Below, one piece after another: positions 25,769 through 36,173 of a stretch of DNA of 64,000 nt (its first letter is position 1; each line of letters opens with the position of its first letter). The notes beneath the pieces were generated by a model that saw only the letters and a program-made list of their open reading frames with translations, searched no databases and was not told the origin of the DNA. Made by a program: the position numbers and the translations under genes. The stretch covers positions 1-64,000 of the forward strand of contig JAPLDH010000080.1 in assembly GCA_026391355.1 (NCBI GenBank). Reading direction: 5' to 3'. The DNA is from Bacteroidota bacterium (GTDB taxonomy: Bacteria; Bacteroidota; Bacteroidia; Bacteroidales; FEN-979).

Positions 25769-27169
25769 ATGAAAAAATTATCCTTTATCATTTCACTTCT
25801 GCTTGTCAGCAGCGCAATGTTTGCCCAGGTAGCCGTCAACACCGATGGAACCCAACCCAACTCTTCTGCCGGTCTGGATGTTAAATTTACAAACAAGGGG
25901 TTTCTTGCTCCCCGCATGACCCTTGATCAGCGCAATGCCATTGCCACCCCTGCCGATGGATTGATGGTTTTTTGCACGGATTGTGGTTCCAATGGTGCAT
26001 TAAGTATATATTCCAACGGTGCATGGATGACATTTGCCCCCTGCATTATCCCAGCTTCCGCCGCAGGGACTAATATAGTATCACCTGGTCAGATCATCTG
26101 GAATTGGACAATAGTGGCTGCCGCTGATGGTTACAAATGGAATACAACCTCTTCTTACGGAACTGCCCTGGATATGGGAACTGCAATATCTAAGACTGAA
26201 ACCGGAATCGGTTGTAATACAACGAACACAAGATATGTATGGGCTTATAATAGCTGTGGTGTATCTTTGCCGGTAACACTCTTTCAAACCATTTCTGCTG
26301 CTTCCCCGGTTACACCCACTGCAGGAACGCATTCTTCAAATCAAACTTCTATAATATGGAACTGGAACACAGTGTCAGATGTCATAGGCTATAAGTGGAA
26401 TGTCACAAATGATTTTGGAACCGCAACCGAAATGGGATTAATAACCTTTAAAGACGAAACAGGCCTCAGTTGTGGAACGGCATATACCCGGTATGTTTGG
26501 GCATACAACGGCTGCGGATATTCCACCCCGGTAACGCTGACGCAATCAACGCTCACCTGTTGGACCTGCGGGAGTACAATTACGGTTAACCATGTTGAAG
26601 GGCTTGTAGCACCGGTAACTAAAACAGTTACTTATGGCACCGTCACCGGTATCCCTGGTGCACCCTCCAAATGCTGGATTACCAGTAACCTTGGCGCCGA
26701 TCACCAGGCAACTTCCGTGGATGATGCCACCGAATCATCAGCAGGCTGGTACTGGCAGTTTAACCGCAAACAAGGGTACAAGTATGAAGGTACTACCCGA
26801 ACACCAAATACAACGTGGATAACCATCATCAGCGAATTTTACAACTGGACAGCAGCCAATGACCCATGTACGTTTGAAATGGGCGCCGGCTGGCGCATTC
26901 CAACCTCTACCGAATGGACCAATGTGGAGTCAAACGGAAGCTGGATAGATTGGTATGGCCCATGGAACTCTGCTTTAAAAATGCATGCTGCCGGTAACCT
27001 GAACAGCGAAACTGGTTCGCTTTACAAGCGCGGCATCGGTGGCTATTACTGGAGTAGCACGGAGAACGATGCTGACAATGGCTGGTGCCTGGTCTTCAAC
27101 GTTGCCACCAGCGTCGTGATATCAAGCTCCAAGACATACGGTTTCTCACTGCGATGTCTCAAAGACTAA
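25769..27169 (+). CDS. Secreted protein with three Ig-like repeats and a FISUMP-type domain
   Basis: The 466 residues have a signal peptide ending MFAQ. After a segment with FLAPRMTLDQRNAIATPADG, typical of Bacteroidetes surface adhesin-like proteins, there are two clear repeats of about 85 residues. Each has IIWNW, GYKWN and TRYVWAYN, with Cys in equivalent places. The C-terminal 190 residues match the fibrobacter major paralogous domain: GWRIPTSTEW, then GGYYWSST and SLRCLKD. The function is unknown; surface location is likely. It converges on murB with a four-base overlap of the stop regions. Confidence 0.85.
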   Translation: MKKLSFIISLLLVSSAMFAQVAVNTDGTQPNSSAGLDVKFTNKGFLAPRMTLDQRNAIATPADGLMVFCTDCGSNGALSIYSNGAWMTFAPCIIPASAAGTNIVSPGQIIWNWTIVAAADGYKWNTTSSYGTALDMGTAISKTETGIGCNTTNTRYVWAYNSCGVSLPVTLFQTISAASPVTPTAGTHSSNQTSIIWNWNTVSDVIGYKWNVTNDFGTATEMGLITFKDETGLSCGTAYTRYVWAYNGCGYSTPVTLTQSTLTCWTCGSTITVNHVEGLVAPVTKTVTYGTVTGIPGAPSKCWITSNLGADHQATSVDDATESSAGWYWQFNRKQGYKYEGTTRTPNTTWITIISEFYNWTAANDPCTFEMGAGWRIPTSTEWTNVESNGSWIDWYGPWNSALKMHAAGNLNSETGSLYKRGIGGYYWSSTENDADNGWCLVFNVATSVVISSSKTYGFSLRCLKD

Positions 27170-28179
27170 ATGACATTCACCTCCGTCATCAATTCAATAC
27201 CGAATTTATCCCGGACTGATGTTTGAATTTGCCCGGCCAGGGTAAAGATTTCGGCTCCTGTTGCATTTCCGTAGTTTACCAGGATAAGCGGTTGATGAAT
27301 ATGAACGCCGGCATCACCAAACCGTTTGCCTTTCCATCCGCATTGCTCGATCAGCCATGCAGCCGGGATTTTATAACCTTGATCCTGTGCATAGAAAACG
27401 ATTTCCGGAAATTTATTTCTCAGGGTTTCAAATTGATCATTTTGTATGACCGGGTTTTTAAAAAAGCTGCCGGCATTGCCGATCTCTGCCGGGTCAGGTA
27501 ACTTTCGCCGGCGTATGCGGATCACAGCATCCCTGACATCACTGATCCCCGGCTCTTTCACATTCATGTTTTCCAACTCTTCAGCGATCAACCCATAGGA
27601 AGTATTGATAACCGGATTCCTGTTTAAACGAACGATTACGTTAAGAATGATGTACCTGCCTTTAAATTCTCCCTTGAAAATACTTTCCCTGTAATCTAAT
27701 TCACACTCCTGGGCGGGAAATGTCCTCTTTTCAAGCGTTTCAATGTTCAATGCAATAACTGAGTGCAGTACATCTTTGATTTCGACGCCATAAGCCCCGA
27801 TATTCTGGACAGGACTTGTTCCGACATTACCCGGGATCAGTGAAAGGTTTTCCAATCCTCCCCAACCGTGGGTCACACAGAACTTTACAAATTCATCCCA
27901 GTTCTCGCCGGCACTCGCCATAATGATTACAGAATCTGTATCCTCATCCAATACCTTAATCCCTTTTGTACTGACCTTCAGAACGGTTCCTTCAAAATCT
28001 TTTGAAAATAGAATATTGCTTCCTCCTCCAAGGATAAATAAAGGCAGGGAAGAGGGATGATGATCCATTAAAAATGTAATGATTTCTTCCTCTTTATCCA
28101 GGTCGGCAAAATATTTTGCATTTGCTTCAATACCAAATGTATTGTACTTTTTCAGTGAAAAATTTTCTGAGATCAGCAT
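27166..28179 (-). CDS. murB: UDP-N-acetylmuramate dehydrogenase
   Basis: MurB reduces UDP-GlcNAc-enolpyruvate with NADPH to give UDP-MurNAc for peptidoglycan. The 337 residues show the FAD-binding LFILGGGSNILFS near residue 45, the SLIPGNVGTSPVQNIGAYGVE core, YRESIFKG, and the catalytic Ser region GSFFKNPV. This is a type I MurB with the extra loop in domain 3. The promoter lies in the short divergent region shared with the next glycosyltransferase. Confidence 0.96.
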   Translation of the reverse strand: MLISENFSLKKYNTFGIEANAKYFADLDKEEEIITFLMDHHPSSLPLFILGGGSNILFSKDFEGTVLKVSTKGIKVLDEDTDSVIIMASAGENWDEFVKFCVTHGWGGLENLSLIPGNVGTSPVQNIGAYGVEIKDVLHSVIALNIETLEKRTFPAQECELDYRESIFKGEFKGRYIILNVIVRLNRNPVINTSYGLIAEELENMNVKEPGISDVRDAVIRIRRRKLPDPAEIGNAGSFFKNPVIQNDQFETLRNKFPEIVFYAQDQGYKIPAAWLIEQCGWKGKRFGDAGVHIHQPLILVNYGNATGAEIFTLAGQIQTSVRDKFGIELMTEVNVI

Positions 28180-28201
28180 CGTACAGAGTTACAAAGTTGA
28201 C

Positions 28202-28235
28202 CAAAGTTACTTTAATTTTTAATTGATTACATTTG
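28202..28235. promoter_or_regulatory. Divergent -7 boxes between murB and a glycosyltransferase
   Basis: On the minus strand TAACTTTG (28209-28202) serves murB. On the plus strand TACATTTG (28228-28235) serves the glycosyltransferase. Both match TAnnTTTG, and the two promoters overlap within about 75 bases, so they may compete. Confidence 0.5.
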
Positions 28236-28253
28236 TCATGTTGGTTAAAAACT

Positions 28254-29393
28254 ATGCCTGATCCGATGGGGGTATCACCCAAAAGAGCTATTGTGTCTGT
28301 AATCAATGATCTGACCACGGATCAGCGCGTTGATAAGGTATGCAATACCCTTGTTAAGATTGGATTCGATGTTCTGCTGGTTGGGCGAAAACTAAAAACA
28401 AGTCTTCCACTCAAAGAAAGGCGCTATAAAACAATGCGATTACACCTGTTCTTTGTAAAAGGTGCTTTGTTTTACGCAACCTATAATATTAAACTTTTCT
28501 GGTTTTTACTGGTTCATAAGGCGGAACTTCTGGTTTCAAACGATCTGGATACCTTGCCTGCAAATTATTTTGCTTCAAAGATCAGGCACGTTCCGCTGGT
28601 TCATGACTGTCATGAATATTTTCGAGGAATGCCTGAACTGAATGGGAGAAAAAGCGTAACCGGGATCTGGAAAAAGATAGAGGATCATATTTTTCCGCGG
28701 CTCACCGCCATATATGCAGTGAATGCTTCAATTGCCAGGATCTATGGTGAGGAATACCAGAAAAATATCGGTGTGATCCGGAATGTTCCCTACCGGAAAG
28801 AAAAGTCAGGAAGCGGAAAGAAAAGGGAATTGAACATTCCGGAAGATCATCAGGTGATCCTTTACCAGGGAGCGGTGAATATGGATCGTGGCCTGGAAGA
28901 AGCAATCCAGGCCATGAAATTCCTGAAGACATTAGCAATCCTTGTCATTATAGGAACCGGGGATCGCTATTTTTTTCTCAAACAATTTACCAAAGAGCTT
29001 GGACTGAATCACAAGGTTATATTTACCGGACAAATCCCCTTCCAGGAACTACATGCATATACGATGATCGGGGATATTGGCATATCCATCGAAAAGGACG
29101 TCAGCCTGAACTATCATTATTGTCTTCCAAACAAATTTCTCGATTACATTCAGGCCTTAGTCCCTGTTCTTATTTCTCCGCTACCGGAAATGCAGGCGAT
29201 TGTCGAAAGATATAGTATTGGCGCGATGATCGAAAACCACGACCCGGTTTATCTTGCCGGAAAGTTGGATGAAATGCTGACGAATAAGGAGAAATTATTA
29301 CTATACAGGCAAAACCTGGTCAAAGCTGCCGATGACCTTTGCTGGGAAAACGAAGAAAAAAAATTAATAAGGATATTTGAACCTTATGCCTGA
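28254..29393 (+). CDS. Glycosyltransferase, GT4-like
   Basis: The frame is open from a TTG at 28233 inside the -7 box, so I take the ATG at 28254 (another ATG is at 28266). The 379 residues read RAIVSVINDLTTDQRVDKVC near the start and HDCHEYFRGMPELNG. The C-terminal Rossmann domain has VILYQGAVNMDRGLEEAI, IIGTGDRY and NKFLDYIQALVPVL. This is a retaining GT4-type enzyme; donor and acceptor are unknown. The next gene overlaps by eight bases, so the pair probably builds the same polysaccharide. Confidence 0.88.
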   Translation: MPDPMGVSPKRAIVSVINDLTTDQRVDKVCNTLVKIGFDVLLVGRKLKTSLPLKERRYKTMRLHLFFVKGALFYATYNIKLFWFLLVHKAELLVSNDLDTLPANYFASKIRHVPLVHDCHEYFRGMPELNGRKSVTGIWKKIEDHIFPRLTAIYAVNASIARIYGEEYQKNIGVIRNVPYRKEKSGSGKKRELNIPEDHQVILYQGAVNMDRGLEEAIQAMKFLKTLAILVIIGTGDRYFFLKQFTKELGLNHKVIFTGQIPFQELHAYTMIGDIGISIEKDVSLNYHYCLPNKFLDYIQALVPVLISPLPEMQAIVERYSIGAMIENHDPVYLAGKLDEMLTNKEKLLLYRQNLVKAADDLCWENEEKKLIRIFEPYA

Positions 29394-30522
29394 GCGACAT
29401 TTGCATATCATCTCTTTCGATATTCCTTACCCCCCAAATTATGGTGGGGTCATTGATATTTTTTATAAAATCAGATCGTTGCATGCATCAGGAATCAGGG
29501 TTCACCTGCATTGCTTTGAATATGGAAGAAAACATGCTGCAGAACTTGATAGGATATGTTACGAGGTTCATTACTATCCCCGGAAAACCGGTCTGCCTAC
29601 CTCATTATCCCTGAAACCTTTTATCGTTATCAGCAGGAAATCCAAGGAATTACGGGAGAACCTTCAAAAGGATAATTATCCGATCCTGTTTGAAGGGCTG
29701 CATTGCTGTTACTATCTTGATGATATCCGGCTGGCAAACCGGTTCAGAATTTACAGGGAAAGTAACATTGAACATCATTACTATTACCACCTCTTCAAAG
29801 CAGAACGGCACATCTTCAGAAAACTCTTTTTCCTGGCTGAGAGCTATAAACTATGGTTGTTCCAGCAACAGCTCAGATATTCGGATTTTATGCTGGTTGT
29901 GTCAAAACAGGATACAGAATATTTGTCACGGAAATTTCCGGAAAACAGGGTTAAATATCTTCCCAGTTTTCATGCCAACGACCATGTACAGATTATCCCC
30001 GGAAGTGGAAATTTTGTGCTTTACCAGGGAAACCTGAGTGTTGCAGAAAATATTGTTGCCGCTGAATTCCTGATTACAGAAGTGTTCAGGGAACTTCAGA
30101 TCCCGCTTGTCATTGCGGGTCTTAACCCACCTCAGCGTCTTTATTCACTTGCGGCCGGCAACCCAAATATAAGGATCATTGCTAATCCAACCGATGAAGA
30201 AATGTTCACACTGATCCGCTCGGCCCAGATAAACCTGATGGTCACTTTTCAACCAACAGGGTTAAAACTCAAACTGCTGAACGCACTTTTCAGCGGACGG
30301 CATTGCCTGGTAAACCCTGCAATGGTAGCAGGTACCGAACTCCGGCCTCTCTGTGAAATTGCAGAAAATGGAAACCAATTCCGGGATAAAGTATCTCAAC
30401 TCATGACCCTTGATTTTGATGTACCCATGATCCAACAACGTGAAAAGATTCTCATGCTTCATCATTCCAACATAAAAAATTGTTTATCACTATTGAATAT
30501 CTTATCTTTGTATATAGAATAG
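29386..30522 (+). CDS. Glycosyltransferase, mannosyltransferase-like
   Basis: The ATG at 29386 gives 378 residues starting PERHLHIISFDIPYPPNYGG, the classic N-terminus of GT4-like enzymes. It overlaps the preceding gene by eight bases. The donor-binding half has FVLYQGNLSVAENIVAA, then VIAGLNPP and GLKLKLLNALFSGRHCLVN. It pairs with the upstream glycosyltransferase in one operon. The sugar is not known. Confidence 0.85.
   Translation: MPERHLHIISFDIPYPPNYGGVIDIFYKIRSLHASGIRVHLHCFEYGRKHAAELDRICYEVHYYPRKTGLPTSLSLKPFIVISRKSKELRENLQKDNYPILFEGLHCCYYLDDIRLANRFRIYRESNIEHHYYYHLFKAERHIFRKLFFLAESYKLWLFQQQLRYSDFMLVVSKQDTEYLSRKFPENRVKYLPSFHANDHVQIIPGSGNFVLYQGNLSVAENIVAAEFLITEVFRELQIPLVIAGLNPPQRLYSLAAGNPNIRIIANPTDEEMFTLIRSAQINLMVTFQPTGLKLKLLNALFSGRHCLVNPAMVAGTELRPLCEIAENGNQFRDKVSQLMTLDFDVPMIQQREKILMLHHSNIKNCLSLLNILSLYIE
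30480..30510 (+). promoter_or_regulatory. Promoter of the universal stress protein gene
   Basis: TTG at 30480-30482 and TATCTTTG at 30503-30510 are 20 bases apart. It lies inside the end of the upstream glycosyltransferase gene and would give a leader of about 45 bases. Confidence 0.65.
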
Positions 30523-30560
30523 GTGAATTTCACAAGCATATACACTAAAAATTGATTCAG

Positions 30561-31436
30561 ATGAAAAAAATTTTAGTCCCTATTGATTTTTCTACTCAAA
30601 CGGAAGTCATTTGTATGTATGCGATTGAATTGGCAAAAAAAACTGATTCAGAAGTTTGTTTGTTTCATACCTATTATGACCAGTTCTTTATTGCCGACAG
30701 CAGTTCACCGGAATCGCTAGATATCAGTACATTCTATAATGAAGAGCTGTTAAAGGAAGTCAGCAATGAAGCACAAAAAGATCTTGACCAGGTGTATGAA
30801 CATCTTCACAACCGGTTGTTAAGAAATAAAATCACGAATGTTACCTTGACAAGGATTTTGACTGCCGGAGATATTGTCACTGAATTTAAAGCTGTTTGTG
30901 CGCAGTATCAGCCCGATATGGTTATTATGGGAAGCAAAGGGAGAGGAAAAAACGAGAATGTTTGGGGAAATTTTTCCACCTATTTTATCAATCATTCAAG
31001 AGTACCGGTAATGACCATACCCCCGATTAAAAAGTATCTGGGGTTTACAAACATCATGTTTTCAGCAGACCTCTCGGAAGGTAATCCTGAAGCACTTAAT
31101 AATATTGTGGAAATCTTTGCTCCTTTTAAATATAAACTTCATTGTGTCCATTTCATGGTAAAGATTGATAAGAAAGAAGAGATTGAGGAGATGGAATTTA
31201 TGAAAAGACAATTTGCAGGTTCAATCCGTTACAAAAGAATAGCCTTTCACCTGATACAACCCGGACGGGATACACAGAAGTCAATAGATGATTTTATCCG
31301 GGAAAATAACATCGATCTGATTGCATTTCAACCGCACAAATACAATATTTTTTACAGAAAGTTCATGAAACTGGTAACGAAGAAAAACCTTTACTCAACA
31401 AATATTCCGTTACTTGCCGTTCCGGGGCGAAAATAA
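30561..31436 (+). CDS. Tandem universal stress protein
   Basis: I choose the ATG at 30561 over the TTG at 30552 because it opens MKKILVPIDFSTQTEV, the normal USP start. The 291 residues contain two USP folds. The first (1-145) carries the ATP-type motif GSKGRGKNENVWGNFST and ends in a strand like VPVMTIPP. The second starts FTNIMFSADLSEGN and lacks a clear G-2X-G-9X-G loop. Such tandem proteins respond to stress or starvation in Bacteroidetes; the exact role is unknown. Confidence 0.9.
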   Translation: MKKILVPIDFSTQTEVICMYAIELAKKTDSEVCLFHTYYDQFFIADSSSPESLDISTFYNEELLKEVSNEAQKDLDQVYEHLHNRLLRNKITNVTLTRILTAGDIVTEFKAVCAQYQPDMVIMGSKGRGKNENVWGNFSTYFINHSRVPVMTIPPIKKYLGFTNIMFSADLSEGNPEALNNIVEIFAPFKYKLHCVHFMVKIDKKEEIEEMEFMKRQFAGSIRYKRIAFHLIQPGRDTQKSIDDFIRENNIDLIAFQPHKYNIFYRKFMKLVTKKNLYSTNIPLLAVPGRK

Positions 31437-31440
31437 TACG

Positions 31441-32880
31441 TTACCAGGAAATTCTTTTCAAACGGTAATTATCATATTCATACATTTCCCAATGTTGGTT
31501 TTCATAACCATTATTGTTGGTTTGCATGAACTGAAAATCTGTATGGAGAGATTTCATATGTAAATCGGAAAGACAGTGCCCGAAATTTTTTCCATATTTT
31601 GACAATGCAGTCAGGAAGTAAAATCCGGTATCAAATCCCTGGAAAGCAAGTATTCCCGGGTCGGTCTTGTATTTATCGTGGAAGGAGAAGACAAACCTAT
31701 TGACTTCCGGTTCGGAATAATCAATGAACCAGGGGGCCAATACATGGACTTTCAGATTTACAAGGTAATCGGATTCCAGCCCCTCGATCTTGTCCCAGCG
31801 CGGCAATCCGATCACTGTAATAGTAAAGTCATTCCGGATCTCATTGAGTTTGGTCAGCAACTCCAACGCATAAACCTTGTTTTCAGAAAAAACAATGAAA
31901 ACATTCTTCTTCTCATTCGAAAGATTGCTGATTGCTGCACCCACCCCTTCAGTTACCCTTGCCTGCACATTTATCTTCGAACATTCGTTGTTCATGTGTT
32001 CGGCTGCATCTTTAACCGGGAACTTTCCATTTCGTACAATAAGAATATTATCACCATTGAATTTTCTGGAAAGAAGTTCTGCAAGATGACTATATTGGCT
32101 TTCATCGGAGGGGATCATCTTAAAAACATGTGAATGATCCCTGATAATCTGATTACGTTCTGAAATTGGGTTGATGATGTTGATCCCATTCTTCTGGGCG
32201 AATTCAGCAACCATTTGGAAATTCTTCTGATAGATGAGTCCAATGATCAGATCCATATTCCTGAGATCAGGATTGCGAAGCAGGCGTTTGGTCTTATTGG
32301 TGTCTTTATCAATATCGTAAACGTAAACTTTCAAGGATAGCCCGTTTTTCTCAAGTGAGTCCAGCGCCATCCGGAATCCTTCATAAAATTCAATATACTG
32401 CAGTGACTTGTACCGGACAGGTTCTATTGCAGGGATATTCTCAACATCCATTTGTGAAACCTGGTCGAGGTATAAAGGCAGCATCAAGGCAACACGGTAA
32501 GTCTTGCCATTTGGGAATTGAGTATTGGCACAGGGAGTCTCCTCTTCAACCGGCAGCGCTGGTTTTGTTTCGGTAACAATCGGTTTCGGGCTTTTTTTTA
32601 CAGTTTCAGCGGGTTTGTTGACGGGAATCCGGATCTTCTGATCTGCCTTGATACCCTCCTTAACTTCCGGATTTTCTTTAATCACCTCATTGATGTCGGC
32701 CCCGTATAACTTGCAAATCATGTAAAGGGTTTGTCCCTTCTTAATTGTATGTATATAATATTCTCTCCCATCGATGGTTTCAATCACTTTCGATTGTACT
32801 TGTTTGCGTGAATCCTGGGCATGCAGGGATGTTGCTGCAAGAATGAAAAGAATGGATAAAAATAAGATTGACCTTTTCAT
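31441..32880 (-). CDS. LysM protein with periplasmic-binding-like domain
   Basis: The 479 residues begin with a signal peptide ending SLHAQ. One LysM domain follows (about 40-90) with YIHTIKKGQTLYMICKLYG, which binds peptidoglycan. A Pro/Lys/Thr-rich linker leads to a type 1 periplasmic-binding fold (about 125-479) with VALMLPLYLDQVSQ and FYEGFRMALDSLEK, resembling the ligand-binding part of branched-chain amino-acid receptors and LpoA. It is last in a long minus-strand gene run, 12 bases after guaA. A role at the cell wall is likely; the ligand is unknown. Confidence 0.85.
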   Translation of the reverse strand: MKRSILFLSILFILAATSLHAQDSRKQVQSKVIETIDGREYYIHTIKKGQTLYMICKLYGADINEVIKENPEVKEGIKADQKIRIPVNKPAETVKKSPKPIVTETKPALPVEEETPCANTQFPNGKTYRVALMLPLYLDQVSQMDVENIPAIEPVRYKSLQYIEFYEGFRMALDSLEKNGLSLKVYVYDIDKDTNKTKRLLRNPDLRNMDLIIGLIYQKNFQMVAEFAQKNGINIINPISERNQIIRDHSHVFKMIPSDESQYSHLAELLSRKFNGDNILIVRNGKFPVKDAAEHMNNECSKINVQARVTEGVGAAISNLSNEKKNVFIVFSENKVYALELLTKLNEIRNDFTITVIGLPRWDKIEGLESDYLVNLKVHVLAPWFIDYSEPEVNRFVFSFHDKYKTDPGILAFQGFDTGFYFLTALSKYGKNFGHCLSDLHMKSLHTDFQFMQTNNNGYENQHWEMYEYDNYRLKRISW

Positions 32881-32892
32881 GGTAACTTAATA

Positions 32893-34422
32893 TCATTCCC
32901 ATTCGATGGTTGCGGGAGGTTTTGAACTGATGTCGTAAACCACTCGGTTAATTCCTTTCACCTTATTGATGATCTCATTGGAGATCTTTGCAAGGAAATC
33001 ATAAGGAAGGTGGGCCCAATCGGCAGTCATACCATCGGTTGATGTAACAGCCCGGAGACTCAGCACATTTTCATATGTACGTTCATCACCCATCACACCT
33101 ACTGAACGGATCGGCAGAAGTATGGAAAATGCCTGCCAGACATTATCATAAAGGTGATCATTGATCAGTCCCTGAATATAGATATCATCAGCATCCTGCA
33201 GCAATCTTACCTTTTCCCTGGTGATATCTCCAAGTATCCTGACTGCCAGGCCAGGTCCCGGAAATGGATGCCTTGAAATGAGACTGTTGTCGATCCCCAA
33301 TTTTCTTCCAACTTTCCTCACTTCATCCTTGAAAAGGCTGTTCAGCGGTTCAATGATCTTGAGATTGAGGTGTTCGGGTAAACCACCAACATTGTGATGC
33401 GATTTGATAGTGGCCGATGGCCCTTTTACGGAGATGGATTCGATTACATCAGGATAGATCGTACCCTGGGCCAGCCATTTAATACCTTCGATTTTTCCTG
33501 CCTCTTCCTCAAAAACGTCTATGAAGGTTTTTCCGATGATTTTTCGCTTCGTTTCCGGATCGGCTATTCCCTCCAGGGCATTGAGAAATCGGTCGGAAGC
33601 ATCTACTCCTTTTACATTCATGTCCATGTGAAGGTAGGAGTCAAGCACCTTCTGGAATTCATTCTTACGGAGAAGCCCGTTATCCACAAAAATACAATGC
33701 AGGTTCTTCCCGATCGCTTTATGTAAAAGTGTTCCCGCCACAGTTGAATCCACACCACCCGACAACCCGAGAACTACCTGGTCATTCTTCAACTTCTCCT
33801 TTAACCAGCTGATGGTGAATTCAATGAAACTCTCCGGGGTCCATGATTGTGCGCATCCACAGATATCAACCAGGAAATTTTGAAGCAAAACAGTTCCTTC
33901 TGTAGTATGATAAACTTCGGGATGAAACTGGATCCCATAGGTTTGTTCTTCCAAAATCTGAAAACCACCAACCTTGACGTCCGATGTACTTGCAATGATT
34001 GAGAAATCAACAGGAACCCCCAGGATGGTATCACCATGCGACATCCAGACCTGACTGCCGGTTGTCATTCCTTGAAAAAGTTTGTTGGAAGAATCGATAA
34101 ATGAAAGATTAGCGCGGCCATATTCCCTTACCTGGGATGGCATAACTTCTCCGCCGGAAACCTGGGCCAGGTATTGTGCTCCGTAACAAATCCCGAGGAT
34201 TGGAATTTTCCCCCTGATCCCTGTAAGCTCCGGTGCAGGTGAATTTTTATCCCTGACCGAAAAGGGGCTCCCCGACAGGATCACTCCTTTTATGAACGGG
34301 GTGATTTCAGGTATTTTATTGAAAGGATGAATTTCACAATAAACATTCAGTTCCCTAACCCTGCGAGCGATCAACTGTGTATATTGAGATCCAAAGTCAA
34401 GAATAAGAATGGTTTCTTCCAT
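32893..34422 (-). CDS. guaA: GMP synthase (glutamine-hydrolysing)
   Basis: GuaA converts XMP to GMP with ATP and glutamine. In the 509 residues, the class I amidotransferase domain has [15 protein letters not shown] with the catalytic Cys and later FHPEVYHT with the His and Glu. The ATP-pyrophosphatase domain has the P-loop [14 protein letters not shown]. The C-terminal dimerisation part ends PATIEWE, as usual. A -7 box lies only six bases before the ATG, suggesting a leaderless transcript in addition to read-through from upstream. Confidence 0.97.
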   Translation of the reverse strand: MEETILILDFGSQYTQLIARRVRELNVYCEIHPFNKIPEITPFIKGVILSGSPFSVRDKNSPAPELTGIRGKIPILGICYGAQYLAQVSGGEVMPSQVREYGRANLSFIDSSNKLFQGMTTGSQVWMSHGDTILGVPVDFSIIASTSDVKVGGFQILEEQTYGIQFHPEVYHTTEGTVLLQNFLVDICGCAQSWTPESFIEFTISWLKEKLKNDQVVLGLSGGVDSTVAGTLLHKAIGKNLHCIFVDNGLLRKNEFQKVLDSYLHMDMNVKGVDASDRFLNALEGIADPETKRKIIGKTFIDVFEEEAGKIEGIKWLAQGTIYPDVIESISVKGPSATIKSHHNVGGLPEHLNLKIIEPLNSLFKDEVRKVGRKLGIDNSLISRHPFPGPGLAVRILGDITREKVRLLQDADDIYIQGLINDHLYDNVWQAFSILLPIRSVGVMGDERTYENVLSLRAVTSTDGMTADWAHLPYDFLAKISNEIINKVKGINRVVYDISSKPPATIEWE

Positions 34423-34427
34423 TTTAC

Positions 34428-34435
34428 AAAGATAT
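34428..34435 (-). promoter_or_regulatory. -7 box of guaA
   Basis: On the minus strand TATCTTTG matches TAnnTTTG and ends five bases before the guaA ATG (34422). The true start is well fixed by protein homology, so initiation here would make a leaderless mRNA. Confidence 0.5.
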
Positions 34436-34445
34436 AAAGTTTTCC

Positions 34446-36173
34446 TTACCGCTGAAGCGTGGCAGAATAAACCGAATTATTGCCGGTATCATCTTTTACA
34501 ACAAGCTTAAAAACATTCTTTCCCTGATGGATCATCTCATCAAACGAATAGACAAGCAGACTGTTTTTTGCATCATAATCCATCAGGATCCATTTTCCGT
34601 TCAGGGTCCCGCGATAGGATTTTATCCCCGATAGGTCATCAGAGATCTTTATCATGATGGAATTCTGACGACTGATATTCTTATTAATAGAGATGTTGAT
34701 CGGCCTGATGACCGGGGGAATAGTATCCACTTTCAATACATAATCACCAAAATCACGAATTTTAGTTGTACCGAACCCATTTTCAAAAATTCCGCCTTTA
34801 CCGATAAAATGACCCTCAGTGTCTTCCATGGCAACCACCACTTTTGAAACCAGGTTGGCGGGTAACCCTTCAGGTTTTATCGCAAGGGTAATGAACGTAT
34901 GAAGTGGCGTGTATTTATTATGAATATGATGAACCTTTGAATATGTACCGTGGATACATGGTGAGGATGAATATTCAAAATCAAGATCTTCATACAAGGC
35001 ATCTTTGGGAATATCAAGGTGGAGGTCGTTACGTGAGAAATGATTTTCACTCTTACAGGAGAATAAAGTTCCCAGGGGAGTTTTATCAGTTTTGCGTCCG
35101 GATGGAACAGGGGGATGACTTTTAACGGGGAAGGAGAGGCGGGAGGTATTACCAGAAGCATCTTTCAAAATGTAAACTATCATGTGGGCACGATTATCTG
35201 AAAAGTTAACGATCCCATGATTTTTATTTATCCCGTAAATGGTCAGCTTATTATTCGGAGCAATATATGACCGTTCGATCCGGGTTCTGGAACTGACGAG
35301 ATATGGATAGTCCAGCAGGCTGTTGACATATCGCATTTCGTTAAATACGAGGTGATCGTTGTTTTGTGAAAAGTAAAGAGTTGTATCGACATATAGTTGT
35401 ATGGACGAAGCTCCGTCGAATGACCCACAGTCATTCATCGGATCATCCGCTTCAATTCCAAAAATAATGTTTCCGGATACCCTTACAGTATCGGTCATTC
35501 TGATCTGGTAATTTCCGGAACTCCCGGTTATTGCAAGCAGCAGGGGTTTATCCGAGAAGTTAACGAGGCTGTTCTCGTCCATTGGATAGATCCTGATTCG
35601 TTTAAGTTTCGGAGGGATCACATCCTTGATATCAAAGCCAAAAAACATCGGGTTGATTGCATTTTCGGTTGCTGCATCGCGGATTTCAAAATGGAGATGA
35701 GGTCCGCCTGAAGCGCCTGAGTTACCTGAATATGCCATGATCTCACCCTTCTTTACCTTCAGAATGCCCGGATCAATAGGTGTATCGATTACAAAAGATT
35801 CTTTTTTATATTGCTGTGCCCTGATCCATGCACCTATTGCAGGGTTAAACCTGCTCAAATGCCCGTACACCGTTACATAACCGTTTGGATGCATCAGGTA
35901 CAGGGCTTTTCCGAAACCGGTGGAAGAGATGTTGATCCGGCATATGTACCCGTCAGCCACGGCATACACAGGTTTCCCCTGTACACCCTCGGTGCGGATA
36001 TCAATTCCCGAATGAATGTGGTTCATCCTTAATTCACCAAACGAACCGGCCAGTATTATCCTGAAATCGACAGGGGAACGGAAGTAGTTTTTGGGATAGT
36101 TTCCCTGGGATCGTAAAACGCATATAAATCCAAACAAAAACGTTATTAAAAGTAAACAGCTAGTTTTTCTCAT
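34446..36173 (-). CDS. M23 family metallopeptidase
   Basis: The 575 residues have a signal peptide ([11 protein letters not shown] region). The M23/LytM domain lies near the N-terminus (about 45-175), with the zinc ligands in [14 protein letters not shown] and in PHLHFEIRD. The rest is beta-rich and may bind ligands or partner proteins. M23 enzymes cut peptidoglycan cross-bridges. The first zinc His-x3-Asp arrangement (HSGID) and the final HLHFE are both intact, so activity is expected. It overlaps the HAD gene by four bases (ATGA). Confidence 0.92.
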   Translation of the reverse strand: MRKTSCLLLITFLFGFICVLRSQGNYPKNYFRSPVDFRIILAGSFGELRMNHIHSGIDIRTEGVQGKPVYAVADGYICRINISSTGFGKALYLMHPNGYVTVYGHLSRFNPAIGAWIRAQQYKKESFVIDTPIDPGILKVKKGEIMAYSGNSGASGGPHLHFEIRDAATENAINPMFFGFDIKDVIPPKLKRIRIYPMDENSLVNFSDKPLLLAITGSSGNYQIRMTDTVRVSGNIIFGIEADDPMNDCGSFDGASSIQLYVDTTLYFSQNNDHLVFNEMRYVNSLLDYPYLVSSRTRIERSYIAPNNKLTIYGINKNHGIVNFSDNRAHMIVYILKDASGNTSRLSFPVKSHPPVPSGRKTDKTPLGTLFSCKSENHFSRNDLHLDIPKDALYEDLDFEYSSSPCIHGTYSKVHHIHNKYTPLHTFITLAIKPEGLPANLVSKVVVAMEDTEGHFIGKGGIFENGFGTTKIRDFGDYVLKVDTIPPVIRPINISINKNISRQNSIMIKISDDLSGIKSYRGTLNGKWILMDYDAKNSLLVYSFDEMIHQGKNVFKLVVKDDTGNNSVYSATLQR

